Made by a program: the position numbers and the translations under genes
The notes under the pieces: generated by a model
Databases searched by the model: none
Seen by the model: the letters and a program-made list of their open reading frames with translations, nothing else
Told to the model about the DNA's origin: nothing
In this document: positions 1 to 14,288 of the stretch, one piece after another
How positions within the stretch are numbered: position 1 is the first letter of the stretch
How the letters are laid out: every line of letters begins with the position of its first letter
Assembly: GCF_024448895.1 (NCBI RefSeq)
Contig: NZ_JAMOIC010000002.1
Coordinates: 124,001-188,000 of the forward strand
Reading direction: 5' to 3'
From: Stutzerimonas stutzeri
Lineage (GTDB): Bacteria > Pseudomonadota > Gammaproteobacteria > Pseudomonadales > Pseudomonadaceae
DNA length: 64,000 nucleotides

Positions 1-2390
1 TGGTGCCAGGCGCGCTTGGCATCCCAGACGGTAATTGCTGTCGTAAAAAGCATGGCCGCTCCCGAAAGCGCACGCAACACCGGTAATCGCGGGCTGCCCG
101 TTTGCTCGGCCAGATTTACGGCCCAGCGGCTGGAGAGTTTGGAGACGTCGAAGCGAGGTTTATTCAGAGCAGTTACGAGTTGACTTTCACCACCAAGGAT
201 AAATTTGGACAGGTTTCCTGAAGCAACCACAAGATCAGCGGCGGCGGAGAGGTATCCAGCGCGGTAGCGATCTTCGCCATCTCCCGCTTCACTTTTCAAA
301 GCCCTCATCCCCTCGGTCTGCGCGCTCAGGTTATACAGAGCGCAGGCCACAGCAACCACGGGCAGGGAGGGTGACTGTGCTGCAGTGTCCAGCTTGCTGG
401 CGACGGCATGCCTCCAGATGCTGTATTTGACCACCTCCGGGTGATCGGCGGGCGCCGCGAAAATGACACCTGGGCCATGCTTGGGCAGCCCCTGCGCCAC
501 CTGGCGAGGGCTGGTGGACGCTACGACCTGCTTGTCAGCATTGGTGATATTGGCGAACAGATAGTTCTTGCGCGTCAGGGCCAAGCGCTCCGAGGCGGTC
601 AGACCGTTTCTCAGTCCTTCACCCTGGATGCCGATGATCCTCAGGTTCGTTGCCTGGGACTCGGTTACCAATTGCACGCCGTGCCAGCTAGGGGACAGCC
701 TGTCAAGCACGCCGAGCGTTGGCCCGAACAGGCGGTTGAACTGGATGGCCACCGTCACTTCGGCAGCATTCAGGCGTTGCACCTGGGTCAGCACGGCGAC
801 GGAGAAGGTGTCCATGAAGTCGCCGATCAGCGCGTGCAGGTTCTTGTAGACCAGTCCCTTGTCCGTGTCTTGCGGATCGATACTGGCGAGATGCAGCAGG
901 CTGTTCATGCCCAGGTTCTGCGGAGCCGGTTCGCGTGGGTTAGTGGACAAGGCGACAAGTCGCTGCACTGCGTCGGGCAGGCTGTCATCCTGTTGTGCCA
1001 GGAAGGGCCGGGTTAGCGGATGCTGGCCGCTCAGGAGCTTTTCGCTCAGTTGCATGATGCGCTTTTGCAGCGTGCCGAGGGTGCTGGCCTGTGACAGGGC
1101 GTCGATCTGTTCGGGTAGTTTGCCCAGGGTGGTGAAGATATCGCTCAACAGCTGATAGGGTTCCAGCAGGCGTTCGTCTTGGGTGTACTGCCAGTCCAAT
1201 AAGCTCGCCGCCAATGGCTCGTCCGATAACAGGCTGAGCAGGTGTTGAAGTTGTGCCGTGAGGCGATCACGGGCCAGTTTGCGTTCGCCATCGAAGACCG
1301 TGTCCTGCAATTGTTCGAGATGCAGGTGTTTCTTGAATTTACCCAGAGGGCTGCTTGGGTTCTGCATGACTGCACTGTACAGCGCATGGGCATATAGACC
1401 ATTGCTGCGATGCGGCACCAGAGCATTGAGAGTAAACAGGTAGGACTCCGCCAGGCGCGCCTGGGCACAGGTATGCCGGAGTGCGAACAGCGGGTCATCG
1501 AGCAGCAAGCCCACCAGTTTCGGATAAGCACGCATATTGTGCTCGGCCAGTACATCCGTGCCGGCTTCCGCGGTTGGCAGTGGCTGTGGAGGTGGCGCCT
1601 GGGTCGCGGCCGCCAGCTCTTCCAGGCGTAGCTGCATGCGGCTGCTCATTTCGTTCGAGGGGATGCTGCTGAGGCTGGGAGTGAACAGGGCTGGATCGTT
1701 CAGCAGGCTTTCGATGCTGAAGTCCCGAGCTCGGAAACCATCGTTCTGAGCGCTGATCACCACAGCCGGCATGGCCTGCGTTGGCCGCCATTGGCTGGCC
1801 CCCACGACGGCCGCCGACCAGGCGAACGCTACGAGATGAGCACGCCGCTTGACACGACTCTGATCTGCCTCGAGCCAGCGAATATATTCCCAAGTCCAGG
1901 GCTTCTCGCTGTATGCCATCAGATAGTCGTTAGCGACGGATTGGCCCTGCACAAGGATTGGGATCAGTACCACTTGCTGCTGCTTGCCGACCGATGGCCG
2001 GTCATCGGCAGCAGCTCCGCCATCGGCCCGCTTGCGCCAATGGGCAAGATCGACATCCTCCATATTGCCTTTGCCGTCGGTTAAAACCTCGCGCCAAAGC
2101 TTGCCATTCTGAAATACATAGATACGGCCAGGACGCGGCAGCGCTCCTCGAGGCACTTCGTTATATGCGTTATGGCCTGGCAACCTGGCAAGCGGCATGA
2201 TGGCCAGGAAGGTGTTCTGTTGGATGTTCTCTTCTTCCTCGTGGCTGCGCATATCCACAGCGATGGGCAGAGAAAGCTTGCCACCATCCCTCCGCTCGAT
2301 ATTCAGCACGAGCCGCTTACGCTGAGCATCATCATATTGGGTTCGCTTGCGAACACCTTGCTCGATAGGCTGATCCTTCAATGCGCTCAT
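1..2390 (-). CDS. Large type VI secretion effector with MIX-like motif (VasX/BTH_I2691-like), C-terminus cut by window edge
   Basis: An open frame of 796 codons starts at 2390 and runs off the left edge without a stop. Its ATG overlaps the vgrG stop (ATGA), so the two are translationally coupled. Residues 86-94 read RPGRIYVFQ, which fits the RxGxhYhh core of the MIX marker of T6SS effectors, and lie in an otherwise soluble N-terminal domain. A hydrophobic stretch appears near residue 780 (VLRALSGAAMLFTTAITVW), as expected for VasX-like proteins, whose pore-forming segments are C-terminal. Position directly behind vgrG supports delivery by this VgrG. The toxic domain and immunity gene would lie beyond the window. 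Local GC is lower than in neighbouring housekeeping genes (30 of 60 bases at 1321-1380), common for effectors. Family name is inferred from motif and context; the effector role is fairly safe, the activity is not visible. Confidence 0.75.
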   Translation of the reverse strand, partial: MSALKDQPIEQGVRKRTQYDDAQRKRLVLNIERRDGGKLSLPIAVDMRSHEEEENIQQNTFLAIMPLARLPGHNAYNEVPRGALPRPGRIYVFQNGKLWREVLTDGKGNMEDVDLAHWRKRADGGAAADDRPSVGKQQQVVLIPILVQGQSVANDYLMAYSEKPWTWEYIRWLEADQSRVKRRAHLVAFAWSAAVVGASQWRPTQAMPAVVISAQNDGFRARDFSIESLLNDPALFTPSLSSIPSNEMSSRMQLRLEELAAATQAPPPQPLPTAEAGTDVLAEHNMRAYPKLVGLLLDDPLFALRHTCAQARLAESYLFTLNALVPHRSNGLYAHALYSAVMQNPSSPLGKFKKHLHLEQLQDTVFDGERKLARDRLTAQLQHLLSLLSDEPLAASLLDWQYTQDERLLEPYQLLSDIFTTLGKLPEQIDALSQASTLGTLQKRIMQLSEKLLSGQHPLTRPFLAQQDDSLPDAVQRLVALSTNPREPAPQNLGMNSLLHLASIDPQDTDKGLVYKNLHALIGDFMDTFSVAVLTQVQRLNAAEVTVAIQFNRLFGPTLGVLDRLSPSWHGVQLVTESQATNLRIIGIQGEGLRNGLTASERLALTRKNYLFANITNADKQVVASTSPRQVAQGLPKHGPGVIFAAPADHPEVVKYSIWRHAVASKLDTAAQSPSLPVVAVACALYNLSAQTEGMRALKSEAGDGEDRYRAGYLSAAADLVVASGNLSKFILGGESQLVTALNKPRFDVSKLSSRWAVNLAEQTGSPRLPVLRALSGAAMLFTTAITVWDAKRAWH

Positions 2391-4492
2391 GCATCGCCCT
2401 CCGGGTCGCGCAGTTCAACTTGCCCACCTTGCTCTGGGTCGCCCCAGACATCTACGATCAATTGCTGCGGCCCCTTCGCCGCTTTTTCCTTTGGGGCTGA
2501 CAACTGGTTCAGATTGGCTGTGCCGGTTTTCTCGCCTACCGGCGCCGTATCCGCTGGTATGGGCAATACTGGTGAGGTTGGCGCGGCCCCAGAGCCACTG
2601 CACGGTGCGCCACCCGAGTTCATTCTGATCAGCGGCCCGACCATGGTGATGCCGCTGGCATCGAGCTTGATAAAGCTGCCGGCAGCCTTGAAGGTCAGCT
2701 CACTGCCCGCTTCGAGGACGACTTTAAGGCCGCTGGAGAGGTGGATTTCGTTGCCGGCTTCGACGAACTGGCCGGTGCCGATTTTCATGTGCTGGTTGTT
2801 GCCAACGGTCAGGTGGTCGTCTGCTTTGACTTCGCTGCGGCGGTCGGCGTGGGTGGTGCGGTGTTCTTCAGCGCGGAATTCGCTGTAGCTGTTGGACTCA
2901 ACGGTGTCGTGACGTTCGTGGCCGACGCGGATCTTCTGGTCGTGCTCGATGTTCTCGTCCCAGTCGCGCTGGGCGTGGACGTAGATCTGTTCGGCGCCCT
3001 TGCGGTCTTCGATGCGCAGTTCGTTATAGCCGCCACCGCCCGGGCTGCTCAGGGTCTTGAAGACGCTGCGGGTCTTGTTGGCCGGCAGGTCGTAGGGGAC
3101 GGCGTTTTCCTTGTGGTACAGGCAGCCGGTGATCAGTGGCTGGTCGGGGTCTCCTTCCAGGAAAGTGACCAGCACTTCCATGCCGACGCGGGGAATCGCA
3201 ATGCCGCCATAGCGGTCACCAGCCCAGCTGGATGAAACGCGCAGCCAGCAGCTGGTGTGCTCATCGGCTTTACCTTCGCGGTCCCAGAAAAACTGTACTT
3301 TCACGCGACCGTACTCGTCGCAGTGGATCTCTTCGCCGGCAGGGCCGGTGACGACGGCGCTTTGGCTGCCAAGAATGCGCGACTTGGGGTGGTCGAGTGA
3401 TGGGCGGAATGGTACAGCCCAGGGCGTGGCGGTGAACCGGTTGCGGTAGCCTTGGGTAAATTGGTCGTCCTGCTCTGCTGGCTCACGAGAATTGGTGACT
3501 GACTCCTCCAGCACCTGCGGCTGCTTGCCTTCATGGCTCACCGCGGTGAGCAGCCACAGCTGGTTCCAGTCGTCGCGGGGGTGATCGGTCAGGGGCAAAA
3601 AATGCCCGCTGAGCAACAGCGGTTGGTCGCTCTCACCTTCGGCCAGCTCGAAATCATGGCGGTGCCTTTCCAGGGTGCGGCGGGCGAGGTGTTTACCGCG
3701 TGCGCGGTCAGCGAAACGCCCGGGGTAGTCGTAGTCTTCGAGGTCGGGTTTGGCGTCGCCATTGGCTGCGCCTTCCATGGTCAGGCGCGGATTCTGGAAG
3801 TCGTAATCGCGGCGGGTGACGCGCCCGGTGCGAGTTTCAATGCGCACACCGAACCGCTTGATCACGGGTTGATCGGCAACCAGACCGCTATCCTGCTGAT
3901 AGCCAACCGGGTCAAGTGTCGAAAACACCGTCTGGTCATCGCCGAATACGAGCACGTGGCCGGATTGGCTGTGCTGAAAGTGGTAATGAATGCCTTCTTC
4001 TGCGCATAGGCGCTGAATGAAGTGCAGGTCGGTCTCATCGTACTGAACGCAGTAGTCTCGCTCGGGGTAGACCACCGGGCCGAGATCGAAGCGGTGGCCG
4101 TGGCCGGCGAGAATGCCGTGATCGTCGAGTACTCGAGTGATGATCTGCTGTACCGAAAGATGCTGGAATATGCGCTGGTTCGTTCGGTGCGCCAGATAGG
4201 CAAGCTGCGGGACGACAATCAGGTGGTAACGCGTCAGGCGTTTGCCGGATTCGCCCTGTGCAGCGCGATAGACCTGGCCATGAATGCCAGAGCCTTCATC
4301 ATTGAACGCCAGGAATACGCTGCGTTGCAGCAGACTTTCCAGCTCCATGTCTGGACGTTCGCTGACCAGTTCAAGCTCGAAGCGGTAAGGCTGGCTAATG
4401 GCTTCGTGGCCACTGAATTCGAGCACCTGAAAGTCGTGTGCAACGCCTTCGATGTGCAGGGAAAAATGGGGCTGATTGGCGGGGGCGAACAT
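2387..4492 (-). CDS. vgrG: Type VI secretion spike protein VgrG (TssI)
   Basis: 701 residues, a normal length for VgrG. The N-terminal half is the gp27-like region (HFSLHIEGVAHDFQVLEFSG at residues 9-28), followed by the gp5/OB part (GRVKVQFFWDREGK) and a beta-helical spike of repeated short turns (about residues 470-610). Beyond the spike a tail of roughly 90 residues (proline/threonine-rich linker, then a short folded-looking end) could dock cargo. AGGAGG lies 7 bases before the ATG. It sits between hcp and the effector gene, which starts inside its stop codon. VgrG trimers cap the Hcp tube and carry effectors into target cells. No sheath or baseplate genes are visible here, so this is probably an auxiliary hcp-vgrG-effector cluster serving a T6SS encoded elsewhere. 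Confidence 0.96.
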   Translation of the reverse strand: MFAPANQPHFSLHIEGVAHDFQVLEFSGHEAISQPYRFELELVSERPDMELESLLQRSVFLAFNDEGSGIHGQVYRAAQGESGKRLTRYHLIVVPQLAYLAHRTNQRIFQHLSVQQIITRVLDDHGILAGHGHRFDLGPVVYPERDYCVQYDETDLHFIQRLCAEEGIHYHFQHSQSGHVLVFGDDQTVFSTLDPVGYQQDSGLVADQPVIKRFGVRIETRTGRVTRRDYDFQNPRLTMEGAANGDAKPDLEDYDYPGRFADRARGKHLARRTLERHRHDFELAEGESDQPLLLSGHFLPLTDHPRDDWNQLWLLTAVSHEGKQPQVLEESVTNSREPAEQDDQFTQGYRNRFTATPWAVPFRPSLDHPKSRILGSQSAVVTGPAGEEIHCDEYGRVKVQFFWDREGKADEHTSCWLRVSSSWAGDRYGGIAIPRVGMEVLVTFLEGDPDQPLITGCLYHKENAVPYDLPANKTRSVFKTLSSPGGGGYNELRIEDRKGAEQIYVHAQRDWDENIEHDQKIRVGHERHDTVESNSYSEFRAEEHRTTHADRRSEVKADDHLTVGNNQHMKIGTGQFVEAGNEIHLSSGLKVVLEAGSELTFKAAGSFIKLDASGITMVGPLIRMNSGGAPCSGSGAAPTSPVLPIPADTAPVGEKTGTANLNQLSAPKEKAAKGPQQLIVDVWGDPEQGGQVELRDPEGDA

Positions 4493-4626
4493 CCTTGTTC
4501 CTCCTGGATCCGTCCATGGTGCGCGCCAGGGCGCGTGCGGGGCCTTGATTTACCACGCACCGGCGGCATGGCGTTGCGCTGAGTCGCGCATTGCCAAGCC
4601 GCGGTTTCGAATTCTGCTACTGCTTC

Positions 4627-4665
4627 GCAAAAAAGGCATCGGCCGGACACTGCCCGGCCGATGCC
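4627..4665 (-). terminator. Rho-independent terminator after hcp
   Basis: Perfect 12-bp inverted repeat GGCATCGGCCGG / CCGGCCGATGCC (4635-4646 and 4654-4665) with a 7-base loop. On the minus strand it is followed by six T. It lies 17 bases past the hcp stop and before vgrG, so it would let hcp be made in excess of vgrG, which fits the stoichiometry of tube and spike. Confidence 0.85.
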
Positions 4666-4681
4666 TCTTGCGGTCATCGCC

Positions 4682-5200
4682 TTAGCCGGCGATCGGGGTG
4701 CGCCAGTCATCGGAGCCGGAAGTGCCGGAGACTTCGTGGGTCCAGACGATCTTGCGATAGGTGAAGTACACGTCTTCCAAATGGGTGAAGTGAGACATGT
4801 TCGGGTCTTGGCAGTTAGGCATGCGCGACTGCACGTCCACGATCACCGCATCTTCCAGTTCGATGGTGTAGTAGTGTTCCTGGGTGCCGGTTGAAGAGGT
4901 GCGGTACCACTCCAGGCGGCACTTGTTCAGGCGCTCGCCGGAGGTCAGGGCGTTGAAGATCAGTGGCGACGATTTGTCGAACACCTTGGTGATCATCAGC
5001 GGCTTGTGAACGCGCTGGCCGGTTGGCTGCCCCGACTGCGGGTCGCGCGGGATGATGACCTGGTGCTGGAAAGCCTGCACCAGGATCTGGTCTTCGTGTC
5101 CTTCCTGGAAAATATTGCCGACCGAGTCCTCGGTGAAAGTGCCTGCGGTGATCAGGCCTTGCTTGGTGCCTTCGAGGGACAGATACGCGGGTGTTGGCAT
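4682..5200 (-). CDS. hcp: Type VI secretion tube protein Hcp (TssD)
   Basis: 172 residues, the usual size for the Hcp1 family. It starts MPTPAYLSLEGTKQGLITAG, and the family features of the N-terminal strand and KPLMITKVFDKSSPLIFNAL are present. Hexameric rings of Hcp stack into the secreted T6SS tube. AAGGAGA lies 6 bases before the ATG. The gene is followed by a strong hairpin terminator and then vgrG, and is preceded by a sigma-54-type promoter about 50 bases upstream, so it leads the small module hcp-vgrG-effector. Confidence 0.97.
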   Translation of the reverse strand: MPTPAYLSLEGTKQGLITAGTFTEDSVGNIFQEGHEDQILVQAFQHQVIIPRDPQSGQPTGQRVHKPLMITKVFDKSSPLIFNALTSGERLNKCRLEWYRTSSTGTQEHYYTIELEDAVIVDVQSRMPNCQDPNMSHFTHLEDVYFTYRKIVWTHEVSGTSGSDDWRTPIAG

Positions 5201-5248
5201 GAACGCTCTCCTTGCCTTGTTGATTGCCGGAATGGCGCAATTACAAGT

Positions 5249-5264
5249 ACAAGCGTCGTGCCAG
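5249..5264 (-). promoter_or_regulatory. Sigma-54 (RpoN) -24/-12 promoter for hcp
   Basis: On the minus strand the sequence is TGGCACG-ACGC-TTGTA. The consensus is TGGCACG-N4-TTGCW, so only one core base differs. The GG and the -12 element have the required spacing. A start site about 12 bases downstream gives a leader of roughly 35-40 bases before the hcp ATG. RpoN control of hcp/vgrG modules is established in several pseudomonads; the site here is seen, its activity is inferred. Confidence 0.7.
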
Positions 5265-5481
5265 TTTATAAAAAAATATAAATATCAATAGCTTATCGTT
5301 AATCCGCTGGCGCGATTGGATCGCTCTGAGGGCAGACGCACATTTAGCTGAGCAACTATCTGCCGGCGGTTGCGCAAGATTTGGCGCATGTGCGCGCCAG
5401 CCCAGTGGCTACCGGCCTTGCGCCTGCCTATCTTGCGCAATCAAGCGGTCTGCTGCGCAGTAATCTGCACAGGGCCGCTGC

Positions 5482-10327
<4,846 letters not shown>

Positions 10328-10438
10328 GGCTGCATCGAATGGTGAAAAAGAGTGCGGAGTCTAAGGGCTGCGTCAGGGCGAGGCGAGTCCGTAGATCGGA
10401 ACTGTTGCAGCAGTCCGCGCGTGGTCGGGCGGGCAGCC

Positions 10439-12184
10439 TCAGAAGTGCAGCGACGGACCGGGCTTGTTGCCCTCCGGAAACTTCAGGCCGACCTTGCGAA
10501 CCTGGCCGTGCTCCATTGAAGCGATGGTCCAGGTCAGCCCGTTCCATTCTATCTGGTCGCCGATTACGGGCTTGCCGCCGACACGCTCGGCAATGAATTG
10601 GCCGATCTGCAGGCGCCCATCCACGTCGCCCAACTTGAGACCGTACAGTGCGGCCAGGGCACTCATCTCGGCTTCGGCTTCAAGGATGAAATCACCGAAG
10701 AAGCGCATGTCGCGACCGCGCTGCGGTGCTTCACTGAAAAGCCTGCCCAGCGCGGGCAGGTCTTCGTCATGGCCGATGACGCAGAGGATGTCATCGACCT
10801 GCAGGCGCGTACTGCCCGATGGGTGCAGCAGAGCTCTGCCACGGAACAGCGCCGCGATACGCGTGCCGGCGGGCATCTTCAGTTCACGCAAGGCCGCGCC
10901 GACGCACCATTTCTTGGCGTTCAGGCGATAGATGAACATCTCCCACTGGCTAGTGGTGTGGATCTGCAAGCCCGCGCGGGAGATCGGCAGTGGTGAAGGT
11001 GGCACCTCGACCTTGGCCTTCTTCGCCGCCCAGGTCAGCGTCGTACCTTGCAACAGCAGCGACACCAGCACGATGAAGAACGCGACGTTGAAGAACAACT
11101 GCGCGTTCTCCAGTCCGGCCATTAGTGGGAAAACAGCCAGAATGACCGGGACCGCGCCGCGCAAGCCAATCCAGGAAATGAAAAGGCGTTCGCGCAGCTG
11201 AAAACTGCGGAACGGCAGCAGGCCAATGAACACGGCCAGCGGCCGGGCAAACAGAATCATCCACAGCGACAGAGCCAGAGCCGGCAATGCAATCGGCAAG
11301 AGCTCGCTCGGCGTGAGCAGCAGGCCGAGCACCAGAAACATGCCGATCTGGCTAAGCCAGGCCAGGCCGTCGAACATGTGCAGAATGCCGTGGCGGTTGC
11401 GAATCGGCCGGTTGCCGAGCAGCAGCCCGCAGACGTAGACGGCCAGAATGCCGCTGCCGCCGATGGCGCCCGAGAACGCGTAGATCATGATGCCGCCCGC
11501 GACCGCCAGCAGTGGGTACAGGCCGTCGGCGACGGAAAGTTTGTTGATCAGGTGAAGCAGCAGCCAGCCGCCAGACAAGCCAAGCAGAGTGCCAATGCCG
11601 AATTGCTGTAGCAGATTGAAGAAGAAGCCCCAGCCGAAGCCGGTCTCGCCCGATGCGAGCATGTCGATCAGGGCGACCGTAAGGAACATCGCCATCGGGT
11701 CGTTGCTGCCCGACTCGATCTCAAGCGTGGAACCGACCCGCTCGTTCAGACCGCGCCCGTTCAGCAGGTTGAAGACCACTGCCGCGTCGGTAGAGCCAAC
11801 GATGGCACCCACCAGCAGGCCTTGCATCAGCGGAAGGTCGAACAACCAGGCCGCCGCCAGACCGGTTAGGCCGGAGGTGACTACCACACCCGCTGTAGCT
11901 AACGAGAAGGCCGGCCAGAGTGCGACGCGAAAGGTGGCGGCGCGGGTGCGCATGCCCCCATCGAGCAGAATGATGGCGAGGGCCAGGTTGCTGATCAGGA
12001 ATGCCAGTGAATAGTCGTTGAAAACGATGCCGCCGATGCCATCGACCCCCGCAAGCATGCCTACAGCGAGAAATATCACGAGGATCGGCACGCCGAGGCG
12101 TGTCGACAGAGAGCTCATCAGGATGCTCGCCGCAACTAACAAGGCACCGATAAAAAACAGGTGATTGATGTTGCCGATATCCAA
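10439..12184 (-). CDS. cvrA: Potassium/proton antiporter (CvrA/NhaP2 type) with RCK_C and CorC domains
   Basis: 581 residues beginning at a TTG codon (12184) with GGAGG 6 bases upstream. Residues 1-400 form about twelve hydrophobic helices of the CPA1 cation/proton antiporter family, with the ion-site region [16 protein letters not shown]. Residues about 400-485 look like an RCK C-terminal regulatory domain ([16 protein letters not shown]) and the last 80 residues like the CorC/HlyC domain ([20 protein letters not shown]). This architecture is that of CvrA/NhaP2, which exports K+ in exchange for protons at the inner membrane and adjusts cell volume. Its neighbour mscK is also an osmotic/potassium gene. 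The substrate is assigned from family, not from residues unique to K+. Confidence 0.88.
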   Translation of the reverse strand: MDIGNINHLFFIGALLVAASILMSSLSTRLGVPILVIFLAVGMLAGVDGIGGIVFNDYSLAFLISNLALAIILLDGGMRTRAATFRVALWPAFSLATAGVVVTSGLTGLAAAWLFDLPLMQGLLVGAIVGSTDAAVVFNLLNGRGLNERVGSTLEIESGSNDPMAMFLTVALIDMLASGETGFGWGFFFNLLQQFGIGTLLGLSGGWLLLHLINKLSVADGLYPLLAVAGGIMIYAFSGAIGGSGILAVYVCGLLLGNRPIRNRHGILHMFDGLAWLSQIGMFLVLGLLLTPSELLPIALPALALSLWMILFARPLAVFIGLLPFRSFQLRERLFISWIGLRGAVPVILAVFPLMAGLENAQLFFNVAFFIVLVSLLLQGTTLTWAAKKAKVEVPPSPLPISRAGLQIHTTSQWEMFIYRLNAKKWCVGAALRELKMPAGTRIAALFRGRALLHPSGSTRLQVDDILCVIGHDEDLPALGRLFSEAPQRGRDMRFFGDFILEAEAEMSALAALYGLKLGDVDGRLQIGQFIAERVGGKPVIGDQIEWNGLTWTIASMEHGQVRKVGLKFPEGNKPGPSLHF

Positions 12185-12237
12185 ACGAGGCCTCCAGGGT
12201 CAGTGCCGCTAGCGAACATGCAGAGTGCATGCCAGCG

Positions 12238-12268
12238 ATTCTAACCTGCTGATTTGACCTACTGTCAA
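12238..12268 (-). promoter_or_regulatory. Possible sigma-70 promoter for cvrA
   Basis: On the minus strand a perfect TTGACA (12268-12263) is followed 19 bases later by TAGAAT (12243-12238). The spacing is longer than ideal. The -35 hexamer is also one arm of the small palindrome TTGAC-N5-GTCAA at 12254-12268, which could be an operator. Confidence 0.3.
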
Positions 12269-12291
12269 AAAAGCCCGGTGGAGTGACCGGG
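12267..12291 (-). terminator. Rho-independent terminator of the acyl-CoA dehydrogenase gene
   Basis: Stem CCCGGT/ACCGGG (12274-12279 with 12286-12291), loop of 6, followed on the minus strand by C and then TTTTTT. It lies about 75 bases past the stop of the dehydrogenase at 12367. Confidence 0.7.
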
Positions 12292-12366
12292 GGTTGGCGA
12301 GCGTTCGGTGTACGCCTGAACAGAGCGCGCGGCGCGGGCCGGAGTCGACCCGTGCCGCGCCGGTTT

Positions 12367-14193
12367 TCAGAACCAGTCTTCCTGCATGGTCAGGCATGTG
12401 TCGTCGCGAGCGGCGAGCAGATCGAGCTCGTGATGGCACCCCGGAACCTCCCAGGTCAGGAAGTAACGAGCTGCCTGGATTTTGCCGCGATAGAAATCGA
12501 TGTCTGCCGCGTTGCCGTTTGCCAGACCCTGCTCGGCGCGGATCGCCTGTTCCAGCCAGCGCCAGCCTATTACTGCATGACCAAAGACCTTCAGATACAG
12601 CGCCGAGTTGGCCAAGGCCAGGTTGACCTTGCCAGCCATCAGGTCAGCGAGCAGCGCCTGCGTCACCTCGGTCAAGCGCGCGACCAACTGCTCCAGCGGT
12701 TGGCGCAGCGCGTCCAGCGAGCTGAGTTCAACGGCGCGCTTGCAGGTTCCTTGAATCAGCCCGAGCAACTGCCGCAGCCCGGCGCCGCCGTTCTGGGTCA
12801 GCTTGCGTGCCAGCAGGTCGAGCGACTGGATGCCGTGGGTGCCTTCGTGGATCGGATTCAGGCGGTTATCGCGGTAGTACTGCTCGACCGGGTACTCACG
12901 GGTGTAGCCGTGGCCGCCGAGAATTTGGATCGCCAGTTCGTTGGCCTTGAGGCAGAACTCCGACGGCCAGGATTTGACGATGGGAGTGAGCAGGTCGAGC
13001 AGCTCATGAGCGTTCTTGCGCTCCTCTTCCGTTTGCGCGGTTTGCTCTTCGTCGACAATGCGCGCTGCATACAAACCGAGGTCGAAGGATCCTTCGACGT
13101 AGGCCTTCTGCGTCAGCAGCATGCGCTTGACGTCGGTGTGCTGGATGATCGGCACCTGCGCCGAAGCTGGATTCTTGCCATCGGGCAGGCGTCCTTGAGG
13201 ACGTTCCCGCGCGTAATTGAGCGAATACAGGTAGCCGGCATAGCCGAGCATGATCGCGCCCATGCCGACGCCGATGCGCGCGTCGTTCATCATCTGGAAC
13301 ATGTACGACAGGCCCTTGTGGGGCTCGCCTACCAGATAGCCGACGCATTCGCCGTTGTCGCCAAAGTTCAGCGCGGTGGAGGTCGTGCCGCGCCAGCCCA
13401 TCTTGTGGAACAGGCCAGCAAGGATTACGTCGTTGCGCTTGCCCAGCGAGCCGTCATCGTTGACCAGAAACTTCGGGACGATGAACAGGCTGATGCCTTT
13501 CACACCGGGCGGTGCATCCGGCAGCTTGGCCAGCACCATGTGCACGATGTTTTCAGACAGCGGGTGGTCGCCGCCGGAAATGAAGATCTTGTTGCCCTTG
13601 AGGCGATAGGAACCGTCGTCTGCTGGCTCGGCACGGGTGCGCAGGTCCGACAGGGAAGAGCCGGCGTGCGGCTCGGTCAGCGCCATGGTGCCGAAGAAGC
13701 GACCTTCGAGCATGGGCTGGAGGAAGCTCTGTTTCTGCTCGTCACTGCCGAACACCTCGATCAGATGCGAGGCGCCCATGGAAAGCATCGGATAGGACGA
13801 GGTGCCGATGTTGGCCGACTGGAAATGCGCAAAGCACGCTCGCGAAAGCAGATTGGGCAACTGCATGCCACCATCGTCGAAACTGCGCGAGGCATTGTGG
13901 AAACCGGCTTCGATGAACGCATCGACCGCGGGCTTCACTTCGGGAATCAGGATGGCTTCGCCGTCTTTGTAGATCGGCTCGTTCTCATCGGCTTTGCGGT
14001 TGTGTGGCGCGAAGAGGTTTTCGGCAATGCTGCGCGCGGTATCGATTGCTGCATCGAAGGTTTCGCGGCTGTGATCGGCGAATCGCTCGCGCTGGGTCAG
14101 GCCTTCGGCGTCGAGTACTTCATAGAGTTCGAACGCCAGGTTACGCGGGCAGAGCAGAGTCTCGGGCATGGAAATTCCTCCGTTTACATGCAC
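12367..14193 (-). CDS. Acyl-CoA dehydrogenase, ~600-residue class with C-terminal extension
   Basis: 608 residues, FAD-dependent alpha,beta-dehydrogenation of an acyl-CoA. FAD/substrate blocks seen: [31 protein letters not shown], the [17 protein letters not shown] strand and [20 protein letters not shown], where the Glu in HEGT is the expected catalytic base (YEGT in the three paralogues at 31-38 kb). The C-terminal part beyond residue 450 is the extra helical domain of this long class. It starts at ATG 14193 with GGAGGAATTTCC before it. It is a lone gene with its own terminator, lying between the antiporter and crtE, both also on the minus strand. The acyl chain preferred cannot be read from the sequence. 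It is more divergent than the trio at 31-38 kb. Confidence 0.92.
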   Translation of the reverse strand: MHVNGGISMPETLLCPRNLAFELYEVLDAEGLTQRERFADHSRETFDAAIDTARSIAENLFAPHNRKADENEPIYKDGEAILIPEVKPAVDAFIEAGFHNASRSFDDGGMQLPNLLSRACFAHFQSANIGTSSYPMLSMGASHLIEVFGSDEQKQSFLQPMLEGRFFGTMALTEPHAGSSLSDLRTRAEPADDGSYRLKGNKIFISGGDHPLSENIVHMVLAKLPDAPPGVKGISLFIVPKFLVNDDGSLGKRNDVILAGLFHKMGWRGTTSTALNFGDNGECVGYLVGEPHKGLSYMFQMMNDARIGVGMGAIMLGYAGYLYSLNYARERPQGRLPDGKNPASAQVPIIQHTDVKRMLLTQKAYVEGSFDLGLYAARIVDEEQTAQTEEERKNAHELLDLLTPIVKSWPSEFCLKANELAIQILGGHGYTREYPVEQYYRDNRLNPIHEGTHGIQSLDLLARKLTQNGGAGLRQLLGLIQGTCKRAVELSSLDALRQPLEQLVARLTEVTQALLADLMAGKVNLALANSALYLKVFGHAVIGWRWLEQAIRAEQGLANGNAADIDFYRGKIQAARYFLTWEVPGCHHELDLLAARDDTCLTMQEDWF

Positions 14194-14288
14194 TCGAGTC
14201 TAAGGAGCCGGCGAGACGGCTGCCTAGCACCATACATTCGAGTGATGGGTCGACACAGCGGCGTCTTCTGGGCCTTGCCTGGGCTGGC

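Noticed and set aside
408-1016. Plus-strand open frames in the first 2.4 kb
   Set aside because: They are antisense to the long minus-strand effector frame that stays open for 796 codons and carries the MIX-like motif.
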